Positions 10,134-21,847 of a DNA stretch of 64,000 bases are shown one piece after another. The position numbers and the translations under genes were made by a program. The stretch lies in contig JAHLEZ010000004.1 of the NCBI GenBank assembly GCA_020726505.1, positions 372,001 through 436,000 on the forward strand, read 5' to 3'. The notes below the pieces were generated by a model, which saw nothing but the letters and a program-made list of their open reading frames with translations, did no database searches and was not told the origin of the DNA. How positions within the stretch are numbered: position 1 is the stretch's first letter; each line of letters begins with the position of its first letter. The DNA is from Leptodontidium sp. MPI-SDFR-AT-0119. Taxonomy: Eukaryota; Ascomycota; Leotiomycetes; Helotiales; Leptodontidiaceae.

Positions 10134-11651
10134 CTAGCCTATAGGAATCTGAGGAGCTTTTGGGGTTCGTGGAGCCGATATGATTGTTGGATAAAGAAGG
10201 CTTGAAAGTGCAGAGTTTGGATCTGTAGAAAGAGAAAATTTTGAAGGGTTGATGAAGAAAGAAGCTCTACGATCATGAAGCGTACCTGTTCATAGACTCC
10301 GCTGAACACGAAATCAGTGACGATGTTGCAGAAGCGCTATGGCTTCGTTGAAGGAGTCTACCCACCATACCTCCTGGGCGGATATCGTCATATCATGGCC
10401 CACTTCCTACATCGTGGAACTCAAGTGCGGGGTATGAACGTTGAATGAGCACGCAAATCCTGGTTTCTGGTTTGATTTGCATAAGCACAAAACGCTATTT
10501 GGGTGGCTCGCATTTTTTGTGCCTCTCCAAGAAGTCCTGAAATATGGAGCATAGCAAGTGTTGACGTGATGCCACAAGGATGCATTCAGTACGGGTCGCC
10601 ACTCCGAAAACTTGATTGTGATGCCGCGATTCGCAGCTACAACTTGCAAAGCGGCAGGCTGCAAGAAATTCAACATTCGAGCCACAGACAAGACAGTTGT
10701 CTTTCCTGGGAGGGAGCTGTGTGTTGTTGATCCAGCAGTGTCATGTCTCGAGAAGGCGGCTCCACGACTCCAGTCCTATCATTAGAGATGATCGAAAGTG
10801 CAGACTAACCGTTGGAAGCTGACAAGTGAGGCTTGCAGGAAGAAAGGAAGAATCGAAGGATGCCCGGTGTTGTTTATACTACCAAAAGAAGCGTAGCGTA
10901 GTCGCCTAAAGCCATGATTTACAATAGCCCCAGCAAAAACTTAGCGAGAGACGGGGGTCAGCCGCCGCAACGGTTTGCTAGCTTAGCTTGCAAAAGATCG
11001 ACATCCAGGCTCGAAGATTGCTGATGGGGACTTAACAAGGATTAAATCGACGATGTCAGAAGAAGCGAATTGTGGCTGGAATGTTGACTTCACCACAAGT
11101 TGCTTAGAGGTGACGAGGCTCCGAGCTGATACTCCACAACTCTCATGTTTTGAATCTCTACACGGATTGATCCCTTCCCTGGGTGTGGAATCTGGAATTC
11201 AAACCTGGAGTACATGGATGAATAGATTGAGTTCAACCGTGAGAAGAAAGCCTATGATGAAAGAATGCGTCATTGTGTTTCTTCAGGCCAAGCTTCCCAG
11301 AGCTTCATCCTGTCCACAGTTTCAATTTTGTGATGTAGGTTTGCGGTTGGTTGGTCCTGTAAGCGGATTTCTGTCTCGCAGTCGGTTCTTAAACTTTCGA
11401 TTGTGACGTCGTATCTCTTTGAAGCTCATCCTAGCCTTGTCTTTGAGCTCGAAGGTACTAATAAGGGCTGCTGCCACTCCTCTTTCTCGAATTTATATCA
11501 CATATCATTCTCCATCCAATACACCATACATTTTTCTACATCCACCACAACATCAACAGACACTGCAACACTATATCACATCATTGAGTCTCCTCACAGA
11601 ACCATCAGACGGCTATCACATCGACACAGCCAGCAACACGCACAAATCACC
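10134..11651. promoter_or_regulatory. shared upstream region of the divergent LEA-like genes
   Basis: About 1.5 kb separates the two starts. The last 180 bases before 11652 are a CT/CA-rich leader, typical of a fungal 5' UTR, ending caaatcaccATG. The side facing the minus-strand gene holds its unresolved 5' exon (10222-10293). ORFs at 10407-10691 (-), 10503-10730 (+) and 11053-11406 (+) show no coding features. Confidence 0.4.
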
Positions 11652-14640
11652 ATGACGGACGTTGCAAGCAGGCAGACTGGCAACATGCCAAAGCTTCCAA
11701 GAACGCCCAGCAACAGCGGAGCGACAAGGAAGACGCCAAAGATGAGTGACACCTGCAAGTCGCAGAACTTCGAAAAGTCAGAAACTGGCGATACCAAAGC
11801 GAGAAACAACGGCGGAGACCCGTTCACGCAACATGATCTCGAGAGTGTGGCCGAAAATCAAAGTATCGGCAACGCCACCAATGATGGCCTAGAAGAACTG
11901 TCAGTGGACGAAGATAGCACAGAAGTGATTCTAAGTTAGTAATTTCAATGCACCAAAGAGGCAATACTGACATATCCAAAGGCCGGCAGCGTCGACAATC
12001 AAGAAGATGTCATTACCACCGACGGCACCAAAATCGGACGAGTCAACGGAGGGGCAACTTCAGAACTGGAAGGAAGCTTAGTGGATCAAGAATGTGATAT
12101 TTTAGGTACTGAGGGCAATATCATAGGGACAGCAGACTTGCTGCAGCATGCATCGAGGTCTGCAGCTGGAGATAAACCCCCGCTCGAAGCACAGGCTCCA
12201 TTTGGAGTTCAAGACAACGGCGACATCACGAATGCCACGGGATCAGTCGTGGGCAGACTGGCAGAAGGTAGGCCGCAGGATCTCGTAGGCACAGCCATCA
12301 CTGCGATTGATGCCAGGGGCAACATGAAAGCGGAGTCCGGAAGCACCATTGGGAAAGCTGAACTCCAAGATAAGCTACTCAACGAAACTATCTCGCAAAC
12401 GCCAGACGGAGCAATTAACGAGGCAGAACTATCGGACAAAGCAGATAGCGCCATCGAATTGCAAGAGCATGAAAGGACCAACACGGAGGTGGCCATGAAC
12501 CAGAAGCCAATTTTCAATGCGGATCCAGAAGATGAAGACCTCAAGCCTGATGAATCGACATCGAAAGTAAGCGGTTCGAAGGCGCTCGACACGTCAAAGG
12601 CGGCTGGTGTATCCGAAGCTGCTAAGGATTTGATTCAAACGTTGACGGTGTTACTGCTGCGCCAGAAATCTTACAGGAGCCTGAAAGGTTGGATGAGCCG
12701 GACCCAAAGCCAATTGACGACAACGAGCTCGTCAAGGAAACACCACACTTTCCAGACCTCTCGATCCTCAAAGACATGAAAGTGAACAAACTTGGAAAAG
12801 TTGTGGACGAAAACGGAACACTATTTGGCCAACTTGTGGAGGGAGAGGATAAAAAGGTGGCTGGTAGACGGGTCGATGGCGAAGGTCAAATATGGAACGA
12901 CAACGGGGTTGTCATCGGAAGAGCGGAATTGCTACCCGAGGCGGATCATGTCGCTGACCCATCTGCTCCATTTGAGGATTTTCCAGATGCGATTGTGGAA
13001 AAATTAGGAAACATCGTGTCTGGGGGAAAAGTGGTAGGAAAGTTGGTTGAAGGAGATGCAAAGAAATTGGAGAATAAAAAAGTCGATGCAGACGGGGAAA
13101 TTTTGGACAGAAATGGAAATAGTTTGGGGAGGGCCGAACGCTGGACTGAGGAGGATGCGCCAGAACCCGAGAAAATCGATTTTTCTATCCTTGCTGGAAC
13201 CAGGGTGAACAAGTTGGGTAACCTGGTCGATTCCCACGGAAGAATTTTCGGACGAGTGGTAGACGGAGAGCTAAAAACACTGGTGGGAAGATTGTGCGAT
13301 AAAAATGGAGCTATCTGGAACGATGGCGGAAAAGTTATCGGGAGGGCAGAATTGGTTCCAGACAGCGAAAGAGATGGCCAGAAGGAGGGTCCTTTCACTG
13401 GTTTCGATTTCCCAACCATCAACAGGGATGGAAAAGTCGTGGACTCTGTAAGTCAAGCTTGCTCTTCGTCCGTTCTCGTCCAATAAACACCTGCTGACTA
13501 CTTTTGTATGTAGAGAGGGACAATCATTGGACGTCTCATTGATGGAGATAGCAAGAGACTATGCGGACGACGGGTTGATGCTGATGGAGAAATAATCGAC
13601 GGTAACGGTAACTCATTGGGGAAAGCTGAGAGATGGGACGAAGAGAAGAAGGGTAAAATCTGCAGTCCAGTCGAAGGCCGAAGAGTAAATCGAGAAGGGA
13701 GCGTAGTGGACGAAAATGGGGACCTCATTGCGAAGTTGACAGAGGGAGAAATAACAAAGTGTTCCGGCATGGAAATCGACGCCGATGGAGATGTGCACAA
13801 CTCCAAAAACCAAGTCATTGGACACGTCACACTTCTTGATCAGGTTCCAGCAGAGCCAGAACCTGAGCCAGAGGCAGTCGAAGAAGAGCCAAAGGAGTCG
13901 CAAGAAGATATTGATGCCAAGAAGCAGATTGAACAAGATACCAAGTTGGCTTCTCGAATGGCCTTCATTATCCAGGAATCCATCGACAAGACTTCCCCTA
14001 TCCTCAAGAACATCACAGATGTAAGCTACACACCGTTGTGGGGACTCACAATGTTAACACTTCCAGGAAATCGACGCTGTTGACCGACAGAAAGAGGCCA
14101 ATCGTGACGAGCAGAAGTTGGTCAACAAAGTCAAGCTTCTTATTGAAGAGGGTGGCAATATCCTGACAGAGACGAACGGTATCATCCGCGGAATGGACCC
14201 TGACGGAAGAATCACAGCAAATGCAAAGCAAAAGTCGGCCACTAGAAAGGCGACGCCTGAGGAGCATCATCTTGCTGAGTTGCTGAAGGAGGTAAGTTCA
14301 GGTATTGCTTTTTGTATGAGTAGGGACAATACTGACACCGGCGCAGCTCACAGGAAATGTAACCCAAACAATAGAGAAGGCGAAGAAGAAAATGCCTGGC
14401 ATGCCTCATGCCAAGAAGGAACTGAACCCTCTCTGGGGTCTGCTCGCAGAGCCATTGGGACAGATTCTTGCCGCTGTGGGCCTGCTATTGAGCGGTGTTC
14501 TCGGTCTGGTTGGTCGGCTGCTGAGTGGTCTTGGGCTCGGTGGACTCCTTGACAATTTGCTGGGTGGCCTTGGTATTAAGGGGGTCCTTAAGGGCCTTGG
14601 GTTGGGAATGGTGACCGAGTCTTTGACTGGCAGAAAATAG
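11652..14640 (+). CDS. LEA-domain protein with DUF3659 repeats and DUF6987 C terminus
   Basis: My model has six exons: 11652-11924, 11982-12608, 12677-13447, 13514-14020, 14067-14291 and 14347-14640, giving 898 residues. The middle is a tandem array of at least eight repeats of the type GRRVDGEGQIWNDNGVVIGR, usually followed by AE and an acidic linker (DUF3659). After the array comes an acidic Pro/Glu linker, then a helical region (about 720-800), and a Gly/Leu-rich hydrophobic tail (LLSGVLGLVGRLLSGLGLGG) as in the DUF6987 region of fungal LEA-domain proteins. Three introns have strong GTAAG donors. The 57 nt first intron has a TACTGAC branch point but a weak GTGATT donor. The 12609-12676 intron (donor GTATCC) is a compromise: without it there is a frameshift there. 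A stress-protective or membrane-associated role is inferred. Confidence 0.85.
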
Positions 14641-15385
14641 GCTTGGATCCAAACATGTACGAATGATGATTGTTGATTATATTATCATGCTCCATGGGTA
14701 ACGATTGCTAGGTAAAGTAGTTCTCTCTGTACGATCGTACCAAATGAAGGATGATTGTATGTTGTCAACCGCATCTAGATACGGGGGCCTGCTGTCCTTT
14801 TCAATACGCTCGATCATAAAAGTCTTTCGTAATTCTTGTCTCCAAATGTTGACCCTACTACCAGACTCATCACCGCGGATGTTGCGTCCTCTGACCTTCG
14901 ATAATCTCTCGAGCTGACGCGCCGCGACGCGTTATGGAGATGGCCCCCACGGTGGTCTCGGGTGGGATTCGCAAGGAGAATTGTAAATGGACACCACCAA
15001 GATAGAGGCCGAGATGCAGTGGCAGAGACATTATAGTGCTGTATATGGCGCATTTGAGAGGGATATCGTCGAGGTGATGTGAAGAATGAGGCCGGAACAA
15101 GGCCGTGGTTAGTGTGACACGTGACTAATCCGTGAGGAAGGTTCGATGGACGATGATCCCAAACGGCCATTACCAACTTACGATGAAGGGGAATATATTC
15201 GAGCCCACAGAATCAGAATTAGAGCAGCAAGGTGAAGCATACGGATGAACACGGAAGGAATGAAGTGGATGGAAGGTACCGGAAAGAGGTAACTTCGGTT
15301 CAAAGGCATTTATTCCAGAGTTTCATGGATCGTATCTAGGAGAAAAGAAGTAGCGAGGTACTGTAAGCTGAGAAACAGAGGCTCA
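14641..15385. other. intergenic stretch between convergent genes
   Basis: The minus-strand frame at 14814-15176 has no recognisable feature. No RNA gene or repeat was seen. Confidence 0.4.
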
Positions 15386-17064
15386 TTATTTCACCAAACT
15401 AGCCTCCACGTTCTCAGCCCACCAAGCAGGGAAATCAAGAACTTTCTTCCCCAACCTCGCCTGCTCAGCAGCAAACACCATAGCATGACTTCTAATGACC
15501 TCCTCAAGACTACATCCAACATGTACTTGTTGGGCCTCCTCCACACTAACACCATGGTTCTTGACGGCATCAACAGCTAGAATAAACTGCCTCGCCAGCC
15601 CATCATCACCCCCACCATGGCCACCACCAGCAAGATGAGGCTTGTGAACCTTGGTGGCACCGGTATTGAAGTCTTGTACAGTGATCGTCTCGCTATCCGC
15701 ATAGATCTCTCCATCGTTGCCGTAGAAGTGACTATAGCGATCACACTGCTTCTTCGTATGAGCCACCATATGGAAGATAGCTGTCTTTGCTCCCCTGCCA
15801 ACATGAGCTTTCTCAGTGTCTTCATCGGCGGTAGAAATGGGATCATTGTCCCATTGCATGGTAACCACTTGGTCATCATTTACATCGTTATCTGCCTCGT
15901 ATACACAACGGCCGAACCAATTCTTCGAGGAAACTTCAGCCTCTGGTGTCTCGCTCGTGTAGTCCTCGGCAAGTTTGGCTGTCAGAGCTGCTTCCCCTCC
16001 TTCAGTCCCCCCAAGGGCTATGCATTCCTCAATCTCTGGCAGCACGATGTTGACAGGCCAAAACGTATTTCCGCTTCTTAGTCCTTTGTGTTCCTTGCCT
16101 AGGTATACCTTCTTCGCGGAGTATTTGCATGTTTTCTCTGCTGGGCATGACAAGCAGTTTGTTGCCTTGCCCGCAGCTTTGGGCTTTCGAGTCTTGTTGA
16201 AGTATTGTAGACCGCCTAACGAGCTGACTGTTGTTGGGATATGTGCAGGATTGGCTGATCCTGGTGGAGGGGAACAGAGGAGCCAGAGGAGAAGGTCAAT
16301 GTCGTGGCAGGATTTCGTGAGGAGGGAGGGAGCCGTCGTAGATTCTTTACGCCAATTTCCCCTGGCACTGATTAGGCTGGACTGGCTTAAGGCCGCGGGG
16401 AGACATACCTAACATAGCTGTGTGTGAAATGCCACCATCCTACAGGCTCGGTGTGATTGGCAGACATGATATCCCCAATCACCCTATCCTCGAGCAACAG
16501 CTTCCGGAGTAGCATGTTATGCGGACTGTATCTGAGGACATGGCCAATGGAGAATATCTTCGAGGGGGTGGTATTTGGCAGATTCGGAAGGAGAGATTTG
16601 TAAATCGATACACAATCGTCGAGACTAGTTGCCAACGGCTTCTCGCACATTATATGCAGACCGAGAGGAGCAAGGCCAACAATGACCTCCTTGTGCATTT
16701 CATCGAGGACGCAAATGAATGCGCCATCAACTCCCTCTGGGACATCTTCCCCCCTTGCAGCTTTCGCCCGCCTGTCTTGTTCCCAAGTCAAGAACTGTTT
16801 CCAATCCTCAAATTCCTGACCCTCTGACGGCCCAGTCTTGCCCCAAATGTATGAATCCCCCAATAGCTTTCGCTTGTATGCAATTGGCTCCGCGACTGCA
16901 ACGATGATGCCATTTGTAGATTCGCCAGTAGCTCTTGCATAGGCTGTGCCTCGAGATCCAGCTCCGATGATTAGAAGCCGAGGAGGATTCAACGACATCG
17001 CAGGTCGCGGAGGTGCGGGGAGTCGGTCGACATCGTTGATAGGGGAGTCTGCGTGTGGTGCCAT
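15386..17064 (-). CDS. GFO/IDH/MocA-family oxidoreductase
   Basis: There are two exons, 17064-16409 and 16361-15386, with a 47 nt intron (GTATGT...CCAG, phase 2), giving 543 residues. Near residue 35 the NAD(P)-binding Rossmann motif RLLIIGAGSRGTAYA is clear. The family motif MCEKPLAT and HVLRYSPHNMLLRKLL follow at 140-185. The C-terminal domain holds KSCHDIDLLLWLLCSPPP (the conserved D-x-DL region) and a Cys cluster, NCLSCPAEKTCKYSAKK, that is not part of the classic MocA fold and may bind a metal. The protein should be a cytosolic NAD(P)-dependent sugar- or inositol-type dehydrogenase. The substrate cannot be told. No signal peptide is present, and no pathway neighbours are nearby. Confidence 0.88.
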
Positions 17065-18641
17065 TGTGAGTTGGTTGACACAGTTGAGGAGGGGTATCTT
17101 CGCGGTATTTGAAGATGGAAATTCAGCTCCTCAGCCTTGCATATCTGCCCACTCCGGGGTATGTAACGTTACTGGGGTTTATCCAATCACATCGTCTGTA
17201 TTTGAATGTTCACGTTGCTTTGAGACCGCTCTGGTGGAACGTATCGGTGATCGTGGTGCTGTTGCCCAGCTTCGCCGGTGACAGAAGTGGGGGTTGAAGT
17301 TCCCCATCTGCTTACCAAATTTCAGCCTCAGGCTCAAAGCCCAGGCGTACCAAGAAAAGAACAGTTCCACCCCATGAACATAGCTACATATGGTGAGGGT
17401 CGTAAAACAAAATATCATCAAACCGATTGAGTTCCATACAGGGTAGCATAATTCCTACTGGTGATGCCGGTTGTCATGCGGTTGTTTGTTTTGTTCGCTT
17501 AGCCGCTAAGTTGGCTCTCGCTTAGCCTGCACCAACTGCTTGAACTCGCACACTCCTCGGAGCTAAACTTCATCAAAAGATATCTCAACAACTACAAAAG
17601 TAAAATAAAAGCTGTAAACTGTTGATTTGTAACCGACCCAGACGGGACTAAATGAAACCGTGAGCTGGAAGATCATAAATAAGCGACATTTGAACTTACC
17701 TCGAACCCGCAATCTTTGCCACCGGAAGACAACGCGTTACCATTACGCTACCAGGCCGTGGCTTTATCAAAAACGTGCTTATTTAGGTACATCAAAATAT
17801 TACCAAAATGTAAGCTAATTGTGACTCAGAATAGCCCTCAATTGGGCCGCAAAAAGCGGAAAGCCCACCCCTGGCTAGGCGGATTGCTACTGGTGCTAGA
17901 ATATGAGTGAGGTAAGTTGAGAACCCTCAGCCAAATCAGCAGCCATGTCTCCAGCACGGACGAAGCCAATGGAAAATCCCCCTCTCGGACATTAAATCTT
18001 TGTCCGATTACTTTCCCAGCCCAATTCATGTCTTATATGTATTTTACGAAATAGAAAAAGCTCAGGGATACAAGATGTGAGTGTTTGGGCCGTTAACTAC
18101 CCCGCATTTGAGCGTGAAGCCGGCCGTGAAGCTTTCTTCTTCAACCTTTTGGCTTTCCACCATTGTACAAACTAACACAAATATTATCACGTCAGGTACA
18201 AGGCCCGCTTATTAGTTGATGTACTTGAAGGATTATATGACATTCCCGCAACGTAGCCAAGGGTATCTAGACCTCAGGGGATAAGTACTCCCGGCAATCA
18301 GCACAGCCCCAGCGAGGCATGGTCCAAGAACAATTGAAAAATACTATAATCGGCAATGCAATCCATATTTCGCGAAATCCAACTACACTATTCAATTATG
18401 AACTAACTATCTGCTCCAAAAAGCTTGACACTTTGCTTGGTATGAGTGAATTCCTGGTATGTCACGGTTAAAAGTCGGATGAGGGTTGGGTTCAGGGACT
18501 TCGCTAAACCAGCATGTTATGCAAGCATAAACATTAAAAACGCCGAGAAATATATCGGCGTTAAAATCCTCACAACATCCCGCGCCGGAATTGACTATGT
18601 CTTTCAATGTTTGAAGAATTGTGGCTTGAGAAGTATGATTC
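17065..18641. other. gene-free stretch
   Basis: It contains the oxidoreductase promoter at its left end. Scattered short frames (17179-17421, 17716-17910, 18407-18643) have no support. Confidence 0.4.
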
Positions 18642-18861
18642 AAGGAAGCGTGCTTAGCAGTCTTATCGCTGAATCACGAAGATGCCTTAATGTAAGTGTC
18701 ATCGTAGTTTAAAGTTACAGCGCACTTTCTAAGATAGCACTACATAGGCGGAATATATGCAATGCTTTCTTAGAAAGTGCGTTGTAACTTTAAACTACGA
18801 TGACACTTACATTAAGACATCTTCGTGATTCAGCGATAAGACTACTTAAGCACGCTTCCTT
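18642..18861. repeat. long inverted repeat (foldback, about 92 bp arms)
   Basis: The left arm is 18642-18733 and the right arm 18769-18861, with a 35 bp AT-rich loop between. The arms match as reverse complements except for one inserted base and three transitions (C/T or G/A). The left arm begins AAGGAAGCGTGCTTAG and both arms contain the complement pair around ATCACGAAGATG. No clear target-site duplication flanks it and no coding is inside. It could be a foldback MITE or a hairpin RNA source. Confidence 0.85.
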
Positions 18862-19331
18862 CAGACTACTGTATGTAATGTATTTGATTTTTAAAAAGTT
18901 TCTTGGAGAATTCATGCAAAGTCATTCCATGCGCACTTATCCATCATTCCACGCCCATCCATCTAGACTCATCGCTCATCCACCCTTACTCATCGACCAT
19001 TTGAGGAAAGAAAGAAACCCCACCCCCTCAGTTTACTTCCATGTGCATTTCAATATAAAATTTTCATCGTCATCACTTCGCTAGTGTATGCGTGACGGAA
19101 AAGGAGCGGGTGGAGTTTTGTTCCTGGCAAGAATTAGGGAAGATGGGACGAGACCAACGTCATCGGCATCGTGTTAACCCTCTGTTGTCTTCGATATTGA
19201 ATCAACATTCGGGAGCTCTAACAGTGTGTTGTCCTTCGTCCTCGCCAGTGGGGCGTTATCATCCACTAGATTCGATGAAATAACATCATATTCTATCGAT
19301 ACCATTGGTGCATCCTACTGGTGTGACGGAG
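18862..19331. other. gene-free stretch
   Basis: Pyrimidine- and CATC-rich plus strand around 18930-19010 (repeated catccatc/catc runs). No gene is visible. Confidence 0.35.
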
Positions 19332-19931
19332 CTATCGTTGAGGTGGGTTTTTCCTACTCTACATGTTAGTGGTGTATAACACTGGAGATCAGAATCCGTA
19401 CATTAATGATCGGATCCACACCACCCTCAGACTTGGCGGCCAGATCCTCTTCGAGAGAGAGATCGGAATGGTCGATGGCGATTGGCATCTGTGCCTCTGA
19501 TTTCTCGTCAACATTTACCTCGATGGCCTCTGCCGACCGAGCTTTACCTGGTATAGGAAATTGGTTGAAGAAATTGTCCATATCGGAATTGAAACGGTTC
19601 ATTATACCCATCCCAGTTCCAAGATCTTCCCAGCTCAGCCTACCGACTACTCCAAGACGGGGGAAGTCCTCGGCTAGAGCCTCGGCCAAGGATGTATGTT
19701 TTCGTTCCTGGTGGTGCTCTGGTTGATCTGCCAGATACTTAGGTTGTGGGTCCTGCACAGGTGTCTTTGTATCAAGATCAACAGCCATTCCCTCTACTCG
19801 GGTCTCGGCTAGTAAATCGTCTGCTAGGAAACCTCCTGGTGCTATTTTGCCGATAAGGAAGCCATCCGCAGAGTTGACAATGGGTTAAGCCTCTTGAGCA
19901 GTAAATATTGAATTGTCCTCCGCGTTGATCA
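19332..19931 (-). pseudogene. uncharacterised ORF with an in-frame stop
   Basis: From ATG at 19931, which overlaps the stop of the upstream gene as ATGA, the frame reads to a TAA at 19885-19887, then continues open in the same frame (PIVNSADGFLIGKIAPGG...) through an internal ATG at 19788. A 43 nt intron with a CACTAAC branch point (after DPIIN) gives a C terminus SRKNPPQR and stop at 19332. A CAA to TAA change would explain the break. The IVNSADGFLIGKI stretch faintly resembles a DUF3659 unit. The product is acidic and soluble, with no assigned function. An intact smaller protein starting at 19788 (about 147 residues) is the alternative. Confidence 0.35.
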
Positions 19932-20836
19932 TGGCTTTCTCAGTACCTTTACCACCCGTAATCCTCCAGTCGCAGCAACCCCCACTCTACCTCCAGTCGG
20001 GTTTTCAATCACAGGGGTCTCCTCCGACGCTGAGCCTCCTCCGCCAAGTCTTCCTTCCAATCCCTTGATGAATTTGATTGTGGCTGTATCCTCAAGAGCT
20101 ACTCCTGAAGAGCAGATACGCTGAAGTTTGCATTGCTCTGAGTGACTGAACGGATCTCCGTAGACGTTTGACAGACTCTGACGAACAACCATGTAGTTTT
20201 CTGGCTCCTTTAGGTCTACCTGGCCCTTCTCGAACTGCTCGACGACCTGTTTCGGGGCCATCAGCCTCAGCGGTGTATCATGCTCTCTGTTAGCCTCTGT
20301 CTTCATTGTTCCCTTCTGCACAGAACATGAGCCTGGTGTGTCTCTGGCCTCCGCCTCTCCTTTCTGACCCTTTCCCCAGACAATAGACTCTGCCGTCGCC
20401 TCTCCGCTTGTGCTCAACATTTTCTCATTTGAATTTGAAGGAACTTTTTGGCTTCGGCCAGCGAAGTTGAATGAATTCTCTTCCGGACTGTAGGTGGGAT
20501 CGAACAGCTTTTGCTTCTTGGCTGGAGGAGGATTCTCGTTGCTGGCGGAATTGCTCGAACGCTTGGATTCTAGGATTGTGAAGTCAGCTGAGTGCTCCGT
20601 CTCAGATGAATCCGTAGGAGAGGAGCCAAACAAACTTACTCAAAGTATCAAGCTTGTCATGCCACTTTGTAATCTCGCTTCCTCCGACCTCCCTCGCATC
20701 CTCGGTTTTAATTGGCACGTTCGCTGTCACCTTCGACTGACCATAACCATTGTGTAAAACCTTTTTCCGCCTCCACCTTCACCTTCTTGAATGCAGACTC
20801 TTCCATTTTGAAAAAGCTGTCTGATGGGCCACTCAT
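19929..20836 (-). CDS. uncharacterised nuclear-type protein, frame break in exon 1
   Basis: Exon 1 starts at ATG 20836 (MSGPSDSFFKMEESAFKKVK) and exon 2 spans 20569-19929, joined by a 70 nt intron (GTAAGT...GCTGAC...CTAG). In exon 1 the frame shifts by one base near 20762: either an extra A in an A5 run, or a 46 nt intron (GTGAAG...GTCAG) that skips it. With either fix the protein is about 260-280 residues, low complexity, with ENPPPAKKQKLFDPTYSPEE, a nuclear-localisation-like stretch, and a Gly-rich tail. No known domain is recognised. Confidence 0.5.
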
Positions 20837-21847
20837 CTTAGATGTTGCTGAAGAATGATGTGACTTGATGGAATGGAAGATGAACACTGATGTATGGCGG
20901 GATGCGGGGATTTGTAAAGTACGTGGTCGGAAAGTGATCTCGAAGATCAAAATAGTGTTTGGGGTTTTGGTGTAAGCTGTGAAATAATGAGGCTATCAAG
21001 TCCAAGGATCTCTGCTTTGAAAGTAATTACTAAAAAGGGCTCTCATCGGTTGGTGTTGTTGTCTGATGTAATATAGGAAGCCTCAAGAAGAGAACGAGCA
21101 GAAGACTGGGTTTCTAGTGAATTGACAATCACCTTCAAGACTAATTTAATTTTTCTTGCAGTTTGACGGCTTAGTTAGGAAGAAACGTATATCTTCACAG
21201 CCGCTAACACTTAATAGTCTATTTTACAACCACAAAACTCCTCATATTTTATTTATATTCCGCGTTATCACTAGACTGCTTGTTCAGGCCCCCATGGGTA
21301 ACCTAACCTAACCCAACGTATGAGTTAAGGCCTTAATAAGGCATATAACTTAGATTATGATAATCTAATAAGTGGGTTAAGTACTTAATAAAAACCTGAT
21401 GCAAAATAAATTCAATGCTTAATTTGAAAGTACAAGTTAAAGACTTAAATAATTTATTAATATATTTAGTAATTAGTATATAAAAGTTAAGGAAGTTTTA
21501 TTATATAATACTTTATTAACAGTGGAATTTTATAATAATACTAATATATATTAATACTATAAGAGCCTTTTATAATTAACTACTACTTTAATTTCAAGTG
21601 TGATGTTTGTTAATAGTAAGCCAATAAAATGAGTGCGCCGTAAAAATGTTGACCTTAGTAATTTGTAAGATTGAACGATACATACAAACCCGCCCTTCAT
21701 TGCAAGGCACTCAGCGATTTTGTCTACGACTCATCCGAACCTCTCCTGTCATCACCTTGTCAATTGCCCGCCACGCCCGAAATCTAATTTGACTGTTTCC
21801 ATCTTAGCTAGATCCACAACACTAGACGTTTCGAAACTGGGCTTACG
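20837..21847. other. gene-free stretch with an AT-rich island
   Basis: From about 21300 to 21660 the sequence is strongly AT-rich (runs such as ttaataatat), with a telomere-like CCTAACCTAACCC run at 21303-21317. No frame of note. The composition fits RIP-affected DNA. Confidence 0.5.
21202..21272 (+). repeat. 71 bp direct repeat, copy 1
   Basis: It aligns without gaps to 22531-22601: 61 of 71 bases match and nine of the ten differences are transitions. It ends CCGCGTTATCACT. Confidence 0.8.

Noticed and set aside
17458..17540. repeated gcttagc/ttagcc motifs
   Set aside because: Short and irregular, with no arm symmetry long enough to call a repeat.
21303..21317. telomere-like CCTAACCTAACCC
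   Set aside because: Two units only, in an AT-rich region, and not at a sequence end.
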